Positions 43,529 to 51,766 are shown, counted from the stretch's first letter. The stretch: 64,000 nucleotides of DNA from an uncultured Holophagaceae bacterium (GCA_903937385.1 CAIZZF010000026.1:186001-250000); one strand, 5' to 3'. The notes: generated from the letters alone by a model not told the origin. A program made the numbers and translations.

Positions 43529-43612
43529 TCCACCACGAAGACAGAAAGACCACGAAGTAGTGCCATGGACTCTTCGTGCCCCTTCGTGGTCTTGGTGGTC
43601 TTCGTGGTGATT
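43529..43612. repeat. Inverted-repeat element, copy B
   Basis: The left arm at 43531-43557 repeats the words ACCACGAAG and AAGACC; the right arm (about 43575-43610) is its near reverse complement. The element lies in the 121-base gap between convergent genes. Copy A at 3797-3877 shares 26 of 29 bases with one arm. The product would be a long imperfect hairpin. Confidence 0.6.
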
Positions 43613-43642
43613 CGGTTGTTCTTTCTTAGTGCACTCCGGGCT

Positions 43643-44902
43643 TCAGGCCCTGCCGAGCTTGGCCTGCATGATGTCCAGGATCTCGGTGTCGGCGCCGGCC
43701 ATGCCGCGCTGGGCGAGGCGGCCCAGGTTCTCGAGGGAGGCCGCGCCCCCGGCGCCCACGATGCCGTCTGTGGCGGGGATGCCGAAGCCCGCCAGGGCGA
43801 GGCTGGCCGAGCGGAAGGCCGCCTCCACGCCGGTCATGGCCTTCATGGCGCAGCCGACCTTGGCGCCGTCGCAGATGAGGCCCGCCAGGTTGCCCACCAT
43901 GTTCTGGATGGCCAGGTCCAGCTGGGCCGGCCCGCCGCCGCCCAGGTGCACCAGGCCCGCCGCGATGCCGATGCCCGCGGCGTTGGAGGCGCCGCACACC
44001 GCCGACAGGGTGCCCAGCCGCTGGGTCGTGGCCGTCGTAAAGAGGCAGGCCAGGGCCAGGGCCTCCTCGATGCGCGCCTCGGGATGGCCCTGCTCCCGCG
44101 CCCACAGACCCAGGGCCACGGCCACGGTGATGCCCTTGTTGCCCGACCCCGCCAGGGACATGACCGTGAGCGGCTCGCCTGACATGCGGCCCAGCACGCC
44201 CGCACTCACCAGCCGTGGGATACGCAGCCAGGGCTCACCGCCCGGCGGCGGCACGAACCCCGCTGGAAAGTGCGACACCGAGTGCTCGGCCATGGCCAGG
44301 TTGAGGGCCAGACCCTCCCGCAGCCGGGCCCGGTCGGCCTCGGTCAGGGTGCCCGCCAGGGCCACTAGGTCCGCCAGAGACAGGGCCCCCACCTGCTCGC
44401 GCACAGAGTCCGCCGCCCCGGCGCCGGCCGCGGACGGGGGCACCGGCACGGCCACGCCGTCGGCCTCCAGGCACACCAGCCGCGTGTGCTCCTGCTCCAG
44501 CACCGCCCGGCCCGCGCCACCCGCGCCGACCACCGTGCAGCTGATGTAGAGCTCTGTGCGGGCCGCGTCCACCTCCACCTGCAGTGCCTCCAGGGTGAGC
44601 AGCCGGGCCGCCTGCGCCCGGGCTTCCGGGGTGACGGTCTCGAAGATCTGCAGGGCTGGCAAGGGGTCCGGCAGCACCGCGCCCAGGGCCAGGGCCCAGA
44701 GCACGCCCGACTGGTGGTCGCTGTTGGGAATGCCCACCGCATGGCAGTTCTTGTAGGTGCGGGCATCCAGCACCAGCTGCACCGACTGGGGGCTGCCCCC
44801 GGCCTGCCCGGCCGCGAGGCAGGCCGCGTAGGCCACCGCCGCAGGTTCTGTGCAGCCCAGCGCGGGCCGCCACTCGGCAGACAGATACTCAGTCAGGTTC
44901 AT
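43643..44902 (-). CDS. L-cysteine desulfidase/L-serine ammonia-lyase family protein (CyuA/YhaM, UPF0597)
   Basis: 419-residue cytoplasmic enzyme. The N-terminal ALGCTEPAAVAY and C-terminal GSGNKGI, CLFTTATTQRLGTLSAVCGASN, and LICDGAKVGCAMK segments are typical of the family, with cysteines that bind a [4Fe-4S] cluster in characterised members. These enzymes break L-cysteine (or L-serine) into pyruvate, ammonia and sulfide. ATG 44902 has CGAGG upstream and opens at MNLTEYL; a start 17 codons earlier is less likely. Confidence 0.87.
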   Translation of the reverse strand: MNLTEYLSAEWRPALGCTEPAAVAYAACLAAGQAGGSPQSVQLVLDARTYKNCHAVGIPNSDHQSGVLWALALGAVLPDPLPALQIFETVTPEARAQAARLLTLEALQVEVDAARTELYISCTVVGAGGAGRAVLEQEHTRLVCLEADGVAVPVPPSAAGAGAADSVREQVGALSLADLVALAGTLTEADRARLREGLALNLAMAEHSVSHFPAGFVPPPGGEPWLRIPRLVSAGVLGRMSGEPLTVMSLAGSGNKGITVAVALGLWAREQGHPEARIEEALALACLFTTATTQRLGTLSAVCGASNAAGIGIAAGLVHLGGGGPAQLDLAIQNMVGNLAGLICDGAKVGCAMKAMTGVEAAFRSASLALAGFGIPATDGIVGAGGAASLENLGRLAQRGMAGADTEILDIMQAKLGRA

Positions 44903-44976
44903 GCGCGACCTCGGGAGGCCATTCTCCCCGAATCGGGCCCTGCCCCAGGTCACATGACCTGCGCTAACCTTTCCCC

Positions 44977-45453
44977 ATGAGCAACCTCCTCGGCAAACCC
45001 ATCCCCGCCTTCTCCCTGCAGGACGACCAGGGCGCCACGGTCACGGCCAAGGACCTCAAGGGTCACTGGACCGTGCTCTACGCCTACCCCAAGGACAGCA
45101 CTCCCGGCTGCACCACCGAGTCCTGCGACTTCCGCGACAACCTGGCCCGCGCCCAGGCCCTGGGCGCCCAGGTCTACGGCATCAGCCGCGACAGCCTGAA
45201 GAGCCACCTGAACTTCATCGCCAAGCAGAGCCTGACCTTCCCCCTGCTGTCCGACCCCGAGTGCGCCCTGCTGACCCCCCTCGGCGCCTTCGGCAAGAAG
45301 GTCATGTACGGCAAGGAAGTGCAGGGCATCATCCGCAGCACCTTCCTCATCGACCCCAAGGGCGTCATCCGCCACGTCTGGCCCAAGGTCAGCGTGAAGG
45401 GGCACGTGCTGGAGGTCCTGGAAGTCCTGGCCGAGTTGCAGAAGAAGGCCTAG
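44977..45453 (+). CDS. bcp: Thioredoxin-dependent peroxiredoxin (Bcp/PrxQ type)
   Basis: 158-residue peroxiredoxin that reduces hydrogen peroxide and organic peroxides. The peroxidatic Cys45 and resolving Cys50 lie in STPGCTTESCDFRDN, the PrxQ spacing. The fold is complete, with YPKDSTPG and a C-terminal GVIRHVWPKV strand. It faces away from the cysteine desulfidase gene and converges on fabI. Confidence 0.94.
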   Translation: MSNLLGKPIPAFSLQDDQGATVTAKDLKGHWTVLYAYPKDSTPGCTTESCDFRDNLARAQALGAQVYGISRDSLKSHLNFIAKQSLTFPLLSDPECALLTPLGAFGKKVMYGKEVQGIIRSTFLIDPKGVIRHVWPKVSVKGHVLEVLEVLAELQKKA

Positions 45454-45461
45454 ACGGCCAT

Positions 45462-45532
45462 TGGTGTCTAGACACCAGCAATCAGTTCATCAAGCAATTT
45501 TCGAACGAAAATGGCTCTGTAGACGGTCTACA
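45462..45532. repeat. Three consecutive perfect inverted repeats
   Basis: The gap between convergent bcp and fabI holds a 16-bp palindrome tggtgtctagacacca (45462-45477), arms attttcg/cgaaaat (45497-45512, 2-base loop) and arms tgtagac/gtctaca (45518-45532, 1-base loop). The word TAGAC or GTCTA recurs in the first and third. They may form a bidirectional terminator array or be a relic of a mobile element. Confidence 0.55.
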
Positions 45533-45544
45533 AAAGGGTAATCC

Positions 45545-46324
45545 TCAACCCGCCATGATGCTGAAGCCGCCATCGACGTAGAGCACCTGGCCGGTGATGC
45601 CGCGGCCCATGTCGCTGACCAGGAACACGCCAGCGTCGCCTACTTCGAGCTGGTCCGTGTCCTTCTGCAGCGGGGTATGGGACCGGTGGTGCTTGAGCTT
45701 GGTGCCGATCCCCGGGATGGCCGAGGCGGCCAGGGTCTTGATGGGACCCGCGGAGATGGCGTTCACGCGGATGCCCTGGGGACCCAGGTCCGCGGCCAGG
45801 TAGCGCACGCTGGCTTCCAGGGCGGCCTTGGCCACGCCCATCACGTTGTAGCCAGGCACCACCCGCTCGGCCCCCAGGTAGCTGAGGGTCACGATGGAGC
45901 CGCCCTCGGGCATGAGGGGCTGGGCCGCATGGCTGACCGCCGCCAGGGAGTAGGCGCTGATGTCATGGGCCACCCGGAAGTCCTCGCGGCTGGTGTCCAC
46001 AAAGCGGCCCTCCAGGGCATGGCGCGGCGCGAAGGCCACGGCGTGCACCACGAAGTCGAGCTTGCCCCACTTCTTGCGGATCTCGTCGAAGGCCATGACG
46101 ATCTGGCTGTCGCTGCCCACGTCCATGGGCAGGAGCAGGGGGTTCTCCAGCTCAGCCGCCAGCTCGTGGACATTCTCCCCCAGGCGCTCGTTCTGGTAGG
46201 TCAGACAGAGCTGGGCACCGGCCTCGGACACCCGCTGGGCGATGCCCCAGGCGATGGACCGCTTGTTGGCCACGCCGATGATGAGGCCCCGCTTGCCTTC
46301 CAACAATCCGCCCTTGACCACCAT
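45545..46324 (-). CDS. fabI: Enoyl-ACP reductase (NADH), FabI type
   Basis: Catalyses the last reduction of each fatty acid elongation cycle. The 259-residue SDR protein has GLIIGVANKRSIAWGIA at the cofactor site, the catalytic Y-x6-K in GYNVMGVAKAALE, and the SAGPIKTLAASAIPG substrate loop, all FabI hallmarks. GGAGG lies seven bases before the ATG. This is the triclosan-target family. Confidence 0.96.
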   Translation of the reverse strand: MVVKGGLLEGKRGLIIGVANKRSIAWGIAQRVSEAGAQLCLTYQNERLGENVHELAAELENPLLLPMDVGSDSQIVMAFDEIRKKWGKLDFVVHAVAFAPRHALEGRFVDTSREDFRVAHDISAYSLAAVSHAAQPLMPEGGSIVTLSYLGAERVVPGYNVMGVAKAALEASVRYLAADLGPQGIRVNAISAGPIKTLAASAIPGIGTKLKHHRSHTPLQKDTDQLEVGDAGVFLVSDMGRGITGQVLYVDGGFSIMAG

Positions 46325-46429
46325 GCGCGTGCCTCCGAAGTCGTGTCGAAACAGTCACCCAGGATACCCGTGAACCTTGCCCGGGGACCATAGCCGGGGT
46401 CAGGAGCTTGGGCTGAGCTGCCCGTGCGT

Positions 46430-46747
46430 TCAGAATCCCGTCAGCAGCAGGTCCATGGCACCGAGAATTTCCGCGCGGTGGGCGGCGAGGTCCCCGACCA
46501 CAGGCCCCAGTTCCCGCAGCGGGATGCCCGCCAGCTCGGGCACCACCGCCACCAGGGGCTGGCCCTGGAACGGCAGCACCGGACAGAGCCGGGTGAGGGT
46601 CGGGCCTCCCGCATCCGCTTGCCGGTAGAGGGGCACCACCAGCCGGGTACCCAGCAGGGAGAACACGTCCGATTGCACGTCCAGCAGGAAAGGGACGGCG
46701 GTGTGGGTTCGGGGATTCAGGTTCTTGTGGACCGCGTAGCTCGCCAT
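46430..46747 (-). CDS. ccdB: CcdB-family toxin
   Basis: 105-residue protein matching the CcdB gyrase-poison toxin family: it opens SYAVHKNLNPRTHTAVPFLLDVQSD, with LLGTRLVVPL and LTRLCPVL segments and the typical PELAGIPLRELG near the end. The ATG overlaps the stop of the antitoxin gene (ATGA), the usual arrangement. CcdB proteins inhibit DNA gyrase; that activity is inferred here. Confidence 0.88.
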   Translation of the reverse strand: MASYAVHKNLNPRTHTAVPFLLDVQSDVFSLLGTRLVVPLYRQADAGGPTLTRLCPVLPFQGQPLVAVVPELAGIPLRELGPVVGDLAAHRAEILGAMDLLLTGF

Positions 46748-46992
46748 CAGAAGGACCGGAGGCCGTCGCTGAAGACCCCCGCAGCCTCGACCCGCTGGTT
46801 GTAGCTGGCGATGGCGGCCTGGTTCTCTTCGGTCCAGCGCTCCGCCAGCTTGGCGCTGACAGCATAGGCCAGAGCCTCCTCCGCCACCGCCGACAGGTTC
46901 AGGCCCAGGTCCTTCCCCGCCTGCAGCAGATCGGCGTCCAGGCTGAGGTTCACGGGTCGCTTCGTCCCGTTCCTGGGGTGACCAGTGGACAT
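46747..46992 (-). CDS. ccdA: CcdA-family antitoxin
   Basis: 81-residue antitoxin. The N-terminal half (PVNLSLDADLLQAGKDLGLN) is the ribbon-helix-helix DNA-binding part; the C-terminal half (RWTEENQAAIASYNQRVEA) is the toxin-neutralising region. ATG 46992 has GGAGG four bases upstream; an earlier in-frame ATG lies in the operator. An inverted repeat at 47006-47032 probably serves as operator for autoregulation. Confidence 0.9.
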   Translation of the reverse strand: MSTGHPRNGTKRPVNLSLDADLLQAGKDLGLNLSAVAEEALAYAVSAKLAERWTEENQAAIASYNQRVEAAGVFSDGLRSF

Positions 46993-47005
46993 GCTTCCTC
47001 CATAA

Positions 47006-47032
47006 ATCATACGCATTAAATATGCGCATGAA
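47006..47032 (-). promoter_or_regulatory. Candidate ccdAB operator
   Basis: Arms atcatacgcat (47006-47016) and atgcgcatgaa (47022-47032) are complementary at 9 of 11 positions around taaat. The AT-rich repeat lies 14 bases before the ccdA start and is a plausible CcdA-binding site overlapping the promoter. Confidence 0.55.
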
Positions 47033-47126
47033 TTATGGACGGTCAACCCATCTGCCTGTCAGCCAGATTCCAACAGGCCCACATCATCGACTAAAATTCT
47101 TTAATATCTATTATTATCAGCTTTTA

Positions 47127-47156
47127 ATCGGTGTTTATCGGTGTTCATCGGTGGTT
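47127..47156. repeat. Triple 10-bp tandem repeat in an AT-rich gap
   Basis: The units atcggtgttt, atcggtgttc and atcggtggtt follow each other exactly. The flanking 175-base gap (47047-47221) is far more AT-rich than the rest of the window. I recall similar periodic ATCGGTGTTC words between genes in other genomes; function unknown. Confidence 0.6.
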
Positions 47157-47221
47157 AAATTGCTTTTCCCAGGCTGAGACTTCCCGATAATCGGGTTCTA
47201 CTGATCAGACTCTGGACCCCC

Positions 47222-48304
47222 ATGCTCCCCTTCGTTGCCCCCATCCTGCTCCTGCAGCTCCAGGCCCCGGACCCGGCCTTTCGGGCTGACCTGGACGCGG
47301 GACGCTACCTGGCGGTGCTGGCGGAGTCCTCTCGGCGGGTGGGCCAGAATCCCCGCGACGCTGCGGCCTTGGCCGCCCGATCTCAGGCCCTCTCAAGTCT
47401 CCAGCGCTTCGCCGAGGCCCTGGCCGACGCGGACCGGGCGCTCCAGATGAACCCCCGCCTCGCGGATGCCCTGCTGGCGCGGGGTCTGGCCCGGGCGGGC
47501 CAGGCCATCCGGCAGCGGGACCTGGGCGCCCTGCGGGAGGCCCTCGGCGCCCTGGATGACCTGCGGGCCGCCACCGAGGCCGACCCCAGCCTGGCGCCAG
47601 CCTGGACCAGCCTCGGCCTGGCCTACGAGCTGCTGCCGGGCCTCCTGGGCGGTTCCACGCGCAAAGCCCTCCAGTGCGCCGATAACCTGGCCCGCCTCGT
47701 CCCTGCCCGAGGGGAGCTGCTGCGGGCCCTGATCCTGGTGGAAGAAGGCCGCTGGCGGGACGCGGAACCCGCCTTCCAGCGAGCCCTGGCCCTGGCTCCG
47801 GGTGACCCCGAGGTCGTCGCCCAGTGGCTGGCGGCCCTGGACTCCCGCCCCGCCAAGAAGGCCCTGGGCGAGGCCGGGAAGAATGCCCGGCTCCGGGCCG
47901 AGGCCGCCCGCCTGCTGCCCGCTGCCCGCACCCGGGCCAAGGCCGTGACCGCCGTCAGCGACGCCTACCTGCACGCTGGCCAACCCGAGACCGCCTGGCA
48001 GGTCCTCCAGGAGGCCCTGCCCCACGTGGATGCCCCGACCCTCCTGCGCCTGCAGCTGGGCAAGGTGGCCGCCGTTGGCGGTATCCACCGCGCCGAAGGC
48101 TTGGCCGCCCTGGACCAGGTGCTCCGCGAGCCCCTCGAAGGCGGCTCCGCCGGCGCCCCCGGCGCCTGGTGGCGCAAAGGCCAGATCCTGCGCGACCTCG
48201 GCCGGAATGATGAGGCCCGAAGGGCTGCGCAGGAAGCCCTGAAGCTCGATCCCCGACACCGGGGGACACGGGAGCTGGTGGGGAAGTTGGGTGAGGCCCC
48301 CTGA
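47222..48304 (+). CDS. TPR-repeat protein
   Basis: 360-residue protein with a possible N-terminal signal (LPFVAPILLLQLQA) and several tetratricopeptide repeats: residues about 45-85 (AALAARSQALSSLQRFAEAL and on), 110-140, 170-205 and 300-350 (DLGRNDEARRAAQEALKLDP). It is likely an exported scaffold for protein-protein contacts. It precedes the pilin gene by 200 bases, so a link to pili is possible but unproved. Confidence 0.8.
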   Translation: MLPFVAPILLLQLQAPDPAFRADLDAGRYLAVLAESSRRVGQNPRDAAALAARSQALSSLQRFAEALADADRALQMNPRLADALLARGLARAGQAIRQRDLGALREALGALDDLRAATEADPSLAPAWTSLGLAYELLPGLLGGSTRKALQCADNLARLVPARGELLRALILVEEGRWRDAEPAFQRALALAPGDPEVVAQWLAALDSRPAKKALGEAGKNARLRAEAARLLPAARTRAKAVTAVSDAYLHAGQPETAWQVLQEALPHVDAPTLLRLQLGKVAAVGGIHRAEGLAALDQVLREPLEGGSAGAPGAWWRKGQILRDLGRNDEARRAAQEALKLDPRHRGTRELVGKLGEAP

Positions 48305-48440
48305 AACTGACGCGGTGTAGCCATCCGACTGCCGCAATGCGTCAGTTTCCGGCGTGACATAGTGATAAGTATTAGTGCTTATGGCAGCTAAGTTGACTGA
48401 TTGACTGGGTTTTGGAGGCATTTTCCAGGTTCACGAGAAC

Positions 48441-48456
48441 TGGCACGGGGCTTGAT
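48441..48456 (+). promoter_or_regulatory. Candidate sigma-54 promoter of the pilin gene
   Basis: tggcacggggcttgat matches the -24 element TGGCAC perfectly and the -12 element except for A in place of C (TTGA for TTGC). The spacing of GG to GA is right. It lies about 50 bases before the pilin ATG. PilA genes are often sigma-54 dependent, and a PilR-type activator is encoded at 11993-13447. Confidence 0.6.
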
Positions 48457-48504
48457 GTGTAGTTCCCAGCGGCCAACGCCCACTCACGGTCAAAGGAGAC
48501 CCCC

Positions 48505-49026
48505 ATGAAGAATCAGAAAGGCTTCACCCTCATCGAGCTGCTGCTCGTGCTTGCCATCATCGGCATCATCAGCGCCATTGCCATCCCCGCCCTGCTCGGC
48601 CAGCGTTCTCGCGCCCGGGACAAGTCGGCAGTAGCAAATGCCGATGGCATCGTCGCGGAATTGGTCGGTGGTTATGACAAGGCCCGGGATGCCAACACCG
48701 CCATGGGAACCCCCGCTGCTTTCCAGACCGCCGTCATTGGCGCCGCTGCGGCAACCGCTAATGTTCCGTCATTTTTCACTGCAGCCAACCCATGGGGTGG
48801 CGCATCAACCGCTTACGCTCAGACCGTCGTGACGGAGACCACCGCCCAGGGGGTCTCCACCGCCGCCGCAGCTACAGGTGGGACGCTGGGCCAGACCAGT
48901 GTTGGATTCCTTCCCGTGGCGGCCCCTGCTCCTGGCGCTATCGCGTCTGCCGTTCTGCTGAATACCGCGATCGGTTCCGCTGCCACCACCTCCAAGACTT
49001 ACCTGAAGGTTGCCGGCGTCGAGTAG
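48505..49026 (+). CDS. pilA: Type IV major pilin-like protein
   Basis: 173-residue prepilin with a short leader (MKNQKG) and cleavage before FTLIELLLVLAIIGIISAIAIP, keeping Glu5. The rest is dominated by Ala, Thr, Gly and Val and has no cysteine pair, so no disulfide D-loop. A GGAG-like AAAGGAGA precedes the ATG, and a strong terminator follows, so it is transcribed alone as expected for an abundant pilin. It is longer than the short Geobacter-type pilin. Confidence 0.88.
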   Translation: MKNQKGFTLIELLLVLAIIGIISAIAIPALLGQRSRARDKSAVANADGIVAELVGGYDKARDANTAMGTPAAFQTAVIGAAAATANVPSFFTAANPWGGASTAYAQTVVTETTAQGVSTAAAATGGTLGQTSVGFLPVAAPAPGAIASAVLLNTAIGSAATTSKTYLKVAGVE

Positions 49027-49045
49027 ACTCTACTCTCCAGCCATG

Positions 49046-49072
49046 CGGGGGCCTTTTGGCCCCCGTTTTTTT
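49046..49072 (+). terminator. Rho-independent terminator after pilA
   Basis: Perfect 8-bp GC stem (cgggggcc/ggcccccg), tttt loop, then seven T. It starts 20 bases after the pilin stop. Confidence 0.95.
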
Positions 49073-49097
49073 GGCCTCATTCAGCTTCCCTATCCAG

Positions 49098-49126
49098 TTG
49101 CCCGAGTGGACACGAATTATTACGAT
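49098..49126 (+). promoter_or_regulatory. Weak candidate promoter for the ABC operon
   Basis: ttgccc and tacgat each match a sigma-70 consensus hexamer in four of six positions with a 17-base spacer, and lie just after the pilin terminator and before the ribosome site at 49146. Supported only by position and match. Confidence 0.35.
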
Positions 49127-49154
49127 AGGCGGAAACGACACGCCCGGAGGCAAA

Positions 49155-50081
49155 GTGAGTCTTCCAACAAGGCCGGAGACTGATCCAGAGGCCTGTGTCA
49201 TATCAACCCATGGTCTGACCCATAGCTACGGTCGGCGAGTGGTGGTGGAGAATCTACACTTACAGGTGCGCTCCGGGACAATCACCGGCTTTCTCGGCCC
49301 CAACGGCGCCGGAAAGACCACGACGATCTCTCTGCTGCTGGGATTATTGAAAGCCAGCGCGGGCTCGACTGAGGTGCTGGGCTTACCGCCCGGAGATCCC
49401 AAGGCTTTGGCCCAGATCGGGGCCCTAGTGGAGTCCCCGGCCCTCTACGACCACCTCACCGGCCTGGAGAACCTGGAGATCACCCGGCTCATGCGGGACC
49501 TGCCCTGGGCTGAGGTGGACCGGGTCCTAGGCCTGGTGCACCTAGCCCAGGATGCCCGGCGGCCTGTGCGGGAATACTCCCTGGGTATGCGCCAGCGTCT
49601 CGGCGTGGCTCTGGCCCTGATGGGTCAGCCCCGGCTGCTGATCCTGGACGAGCCCACCAATGGTCTGGATCCTTCGGGCATCCTGGACATGCGCGAGCTG
49701 ATCCGGCGCCTGCCCCTGGAGACCGGGGCTTCAGTGTTTCTCTCGAGCCACATGCTGGCGGAGGTGGAGCAGGTGGCCCAGGACCTGGTGGTCATCCACC
49801 GGGGGAGGCTGAGATACCAGGGCCCCACGGAGCAGCTGGGCGCCCGGGAGCAGACCGAGTTGCTGGTGCGCGTGGGGGATCCCGCTCAGGCCCAGAAGGT
49901 CCTGGCCAGGGAGGGCTTCGCCTGCCAGGAGCGTGACGGCAAGGTGGTGATTCAGGCCGCGCTGGACGAGGCCCCCCGCATCGCGGCCTGCCTGGTGGCC
50001 GGGGGCTGTGATCTCTATGAGCTGAGCCCCCTCAAGGCCAACCTCGAGGCCCGGTTCCTGGCCCTGCTGGAGGCGCCGTGA
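49155..50081 (+). CDS. ABC-2-type transporter ATP-binding protein
   Basis: 308-residue ATPase with Walker A GPNGAGKTTT, signature YSLGMRQRLGVALAL, Walker B LLILDEPTNGLDPSG and H-loop FLSSHML. The C-terminal 90 residues form the extra domain seen in bacitracin/lantibiotic and gliding-type exporters. The start is GTG 49155 with GGAGG four bases upstream; upstream in-frame sequence crosses the pilA terminator. It overlaps the first permease gene (GTGA). Confidence 0.92.
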   Translation: MSLPTRPETDPEACVISTHGLTHSYGRRVVVENLHLQVRSGTITGFLGPNGAGKTTTISLLLGLLKASAGSTEVLGLPPGDPKALAQIGALVESPALYDHLTGLENLEITRLMRDLPWAEVDRVLGLVHLAQDARRPVREYSLGMRQRLGVALALMGQPRLLILDEPTNGLDPSGILDMRELIRRLPLETGASVFLSSHMLAEVEQVAQDLVVIHRGRLRYQGPTEQLGAREQTELLVRVGDPAQAQKVLAREGFACQERDGKVVIQAALDEAPRIAACLVAGGCDLYELSPLKANLEARFLALLEAP

Positions 50082-50842
50082 GCAGCGCCCTGCGGGCCGC
50101 CTTCGCCGCGGAGCGGATCAAGTGGCACAAGAGCTGGGTGCTGGTTGTGGCGGCCCTGGCGCCCCTCTGCCAGCTGGGCTTCCTGGCCATCCTCTTTGGG
50201 TTTTCCGAGAGCCGGATCCAGCCGTTTCGACCGGGCTTCCGCTTCTGGCTGGAGCTCAACTTCGTCGCCTGGAACCTTCTGGTCATGCCCCTGGCCGCAG
50301 CCCTCATCGCAGAGCTTTCCTGGGAGCAGGAGCGGGAGGCTCGGGCCTGGAACCGCCTGCTCCTGCAGCCGCTCCCCCGGCACACCCACTACCTGGTGAA
50401 GGTCCTGGGTCACAGCGTGCTGGTCCTGGGCTCTCTGGGGCTCTTCGTCCTGGTCCTCGGCCTGCTCGGGGGGCTCTTGGTTACGCGACCTCTGCTCCTC
50501 ATGGGGCCCCTGCCCTGGGGCCTCCTGCTGCGCTTCACGGGCTATTCGGCCCTGGCCCTGCTGGGCGTGGTGGCCTTCCAGACCTGGCTGTCCTTGCGCT
50601 TCCCGGGGCTTTGGATCAGCCTAACGGCGGCCCTGGCGGGCAGCTGGCTGGCCGCGCGCCTGGTGGGACAGACCGCCCTAAGCTATGCCCTGCCTTGGGG
50701 GCTGGCCGCCCAGATGGGCACCGTCTTTGAGCGCTGGCGGGTGCTCCCCTGGTCCTGGATGCCAGTGGGCCTGCTGCTGGCGGCGGCGCTGGTGGCCCTG
50801 GGCACCCTGGACTTTGTCCGGCGCCGTGACGCCCGGACCTGA
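50078..50842 (+). CDS. ABC-2-type permease subunit 1
   Basis: 254-residue protein with about six hydrophobic helices, starting with the usual short cytoplasmic helix (LRAAFAAERIKWHKSWVLVV) of lantibiotic-type ABC permeases. It begins at a GTG overlapping the ATPase stop. Substrate unknown. Confidence 0.83.
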   Translation: MSSALRAAFAAERIKWHKSWVLVVAALAPLCQLGFLAILFGFSESRIQPFRPGFRFWLELNFVAWNLLVMPLAAALIAELSWEQEREARAWNRLLLQPLPRHTHYLVKVLGHSVLVLGSLGLFVLVLGLLGGLLVTRPLLLMGPLPWGLLLRFTGYSALALLGVVAFQTWLSLRFPGLWISLTAALAGSWLAARLVGQTALSYALPWGLAAQMGTVFERWRVLPWSWMPVGLLLAAALVALGTLDFVRRRDART

Positions 50843-50851
50843 GGAGCCGCC

Positions 50852-51766
50852 GTGACTGCCTTCCTCCGCCAGCTCCGCGCCGAGACCCTCAAGCTCCGCC
50901 GCTCCCCTGCCCTGCGCACCCTCTGGCTGCTACCCCTGCTCTTCCTGTTGGTGGAGTTTCTGCTCTTCGAGCGGCCCCTCCTGGGGCTGCAGACCCTGAC
51001 GGCCGACACCCGAACCACCCTGGAGACGCTCCAGCCCAAGCTGGTAGTGGCCCTGTGGGGAGGATTCTTCCATCCCCTGCTGCTCGCTCTGCTGCCTGCC
51101 CTGGTCTTCCGACCGGAGCACCGCTTCAAGACTTGGCGGCATCTCCATGCCATGCCCCTCTCCCGGCAGGGCTTCTTCCTGGCCAAGGCCTCGCTGGTGC
51201 TGGTCCTAGTGGCTGTACTGCTGGGGGCCCTCGGACTCCTGCTCTTCGCGGAGCGGAAGCTGCTGGGCTGGGCCAACCCGCTCCTGGCCCAGCCCTACCC
51301 GGGCCTCTTCATGGCCCGGCTCCTGGGCTGGCTGTGGCTGGGCAGCTTGCCCCTGCTGGCCCTCTACCTCTGGGTCTCGGACCGCATCAACAGTCTGGCC
51401 GTGCCCGTGGTCTTCGGCCTGGTGGGGCTGATCCTGACCATCGCCCTCAGCGGCGAGGAGCTGCCCCAGGCCTGGCGCCGGGACCTCATCCCCTGGGTGC
51501 TGCCCTATGCCGCCACGGAGCGCCTGGTCCACAAGGGGCCTGCCCAGCAGGAGGGCCACCTAGCCGGAAAGACCTTCCAGAAAGAGCCCAACGTGCTCCG
51601 GCTACCCAGCGGCAGGAAGATCAAGACTTGGCAGAACATCCCAGACGAGGAGATCTTCGTACCGCCGCCTCCCACGCCGACTTGGCTGCTGGCTGCCTTC
51701 AGTGCCGGGGCGGGATTTTTTCTCTTGGTCCTGGGTTGGGCGGATGCAGGAAGGAACCGGGCCTAA
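50852..51766 (+). CDS. ABC-2-type permease subunit 2
   Basis: 304-residue protein with a similar short N-terminal cytoplasmic helix (FLRQLRAETLKLRRSPALRT) and about six hydrophobic helices. Between the fifth and last helix lies a polar segment of about 55 residues (ATERLVHKGPAQQEGHLAGK and on) that could form an external domain. It starts at GTG 50852 with GAGG upstream, nine bases after the first permease. Together with 49155-50842 it forms a complete exporter. Confidence 0.82.
   Translation: MTAFLRQLRAETLKLRRSPALRTLWLLPLLFLLVEFLLFERPLLGLQTLTADTRTTLETLQPKLVVALWGGFFHPLLLALLPALVFRPEHRFKTWRHLHAMPLSRQGFFLAKASLVLVLVAVLLGALGLLLFAERKLLGWANPLLAQPYPGLFMARLLGWLWLGSLPLLALYLWVSDRINSLAVPVVFGLVGLILTIALSGEELPQAWRRDLIPWVLPYAATERLVHKGPAQQEGHLAGKTFQKEPNVLRLPSGRKIKTWQNIPDEEIFVPPPPTPTWLLAAFSAGAGFFLLVLGWADAGRNRA

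Noticed and set aside
45462-45532. attachment site of an integrated element
   Set aside because: No integrase or phage gene nearby and no matching direct repeat was seen within the window.
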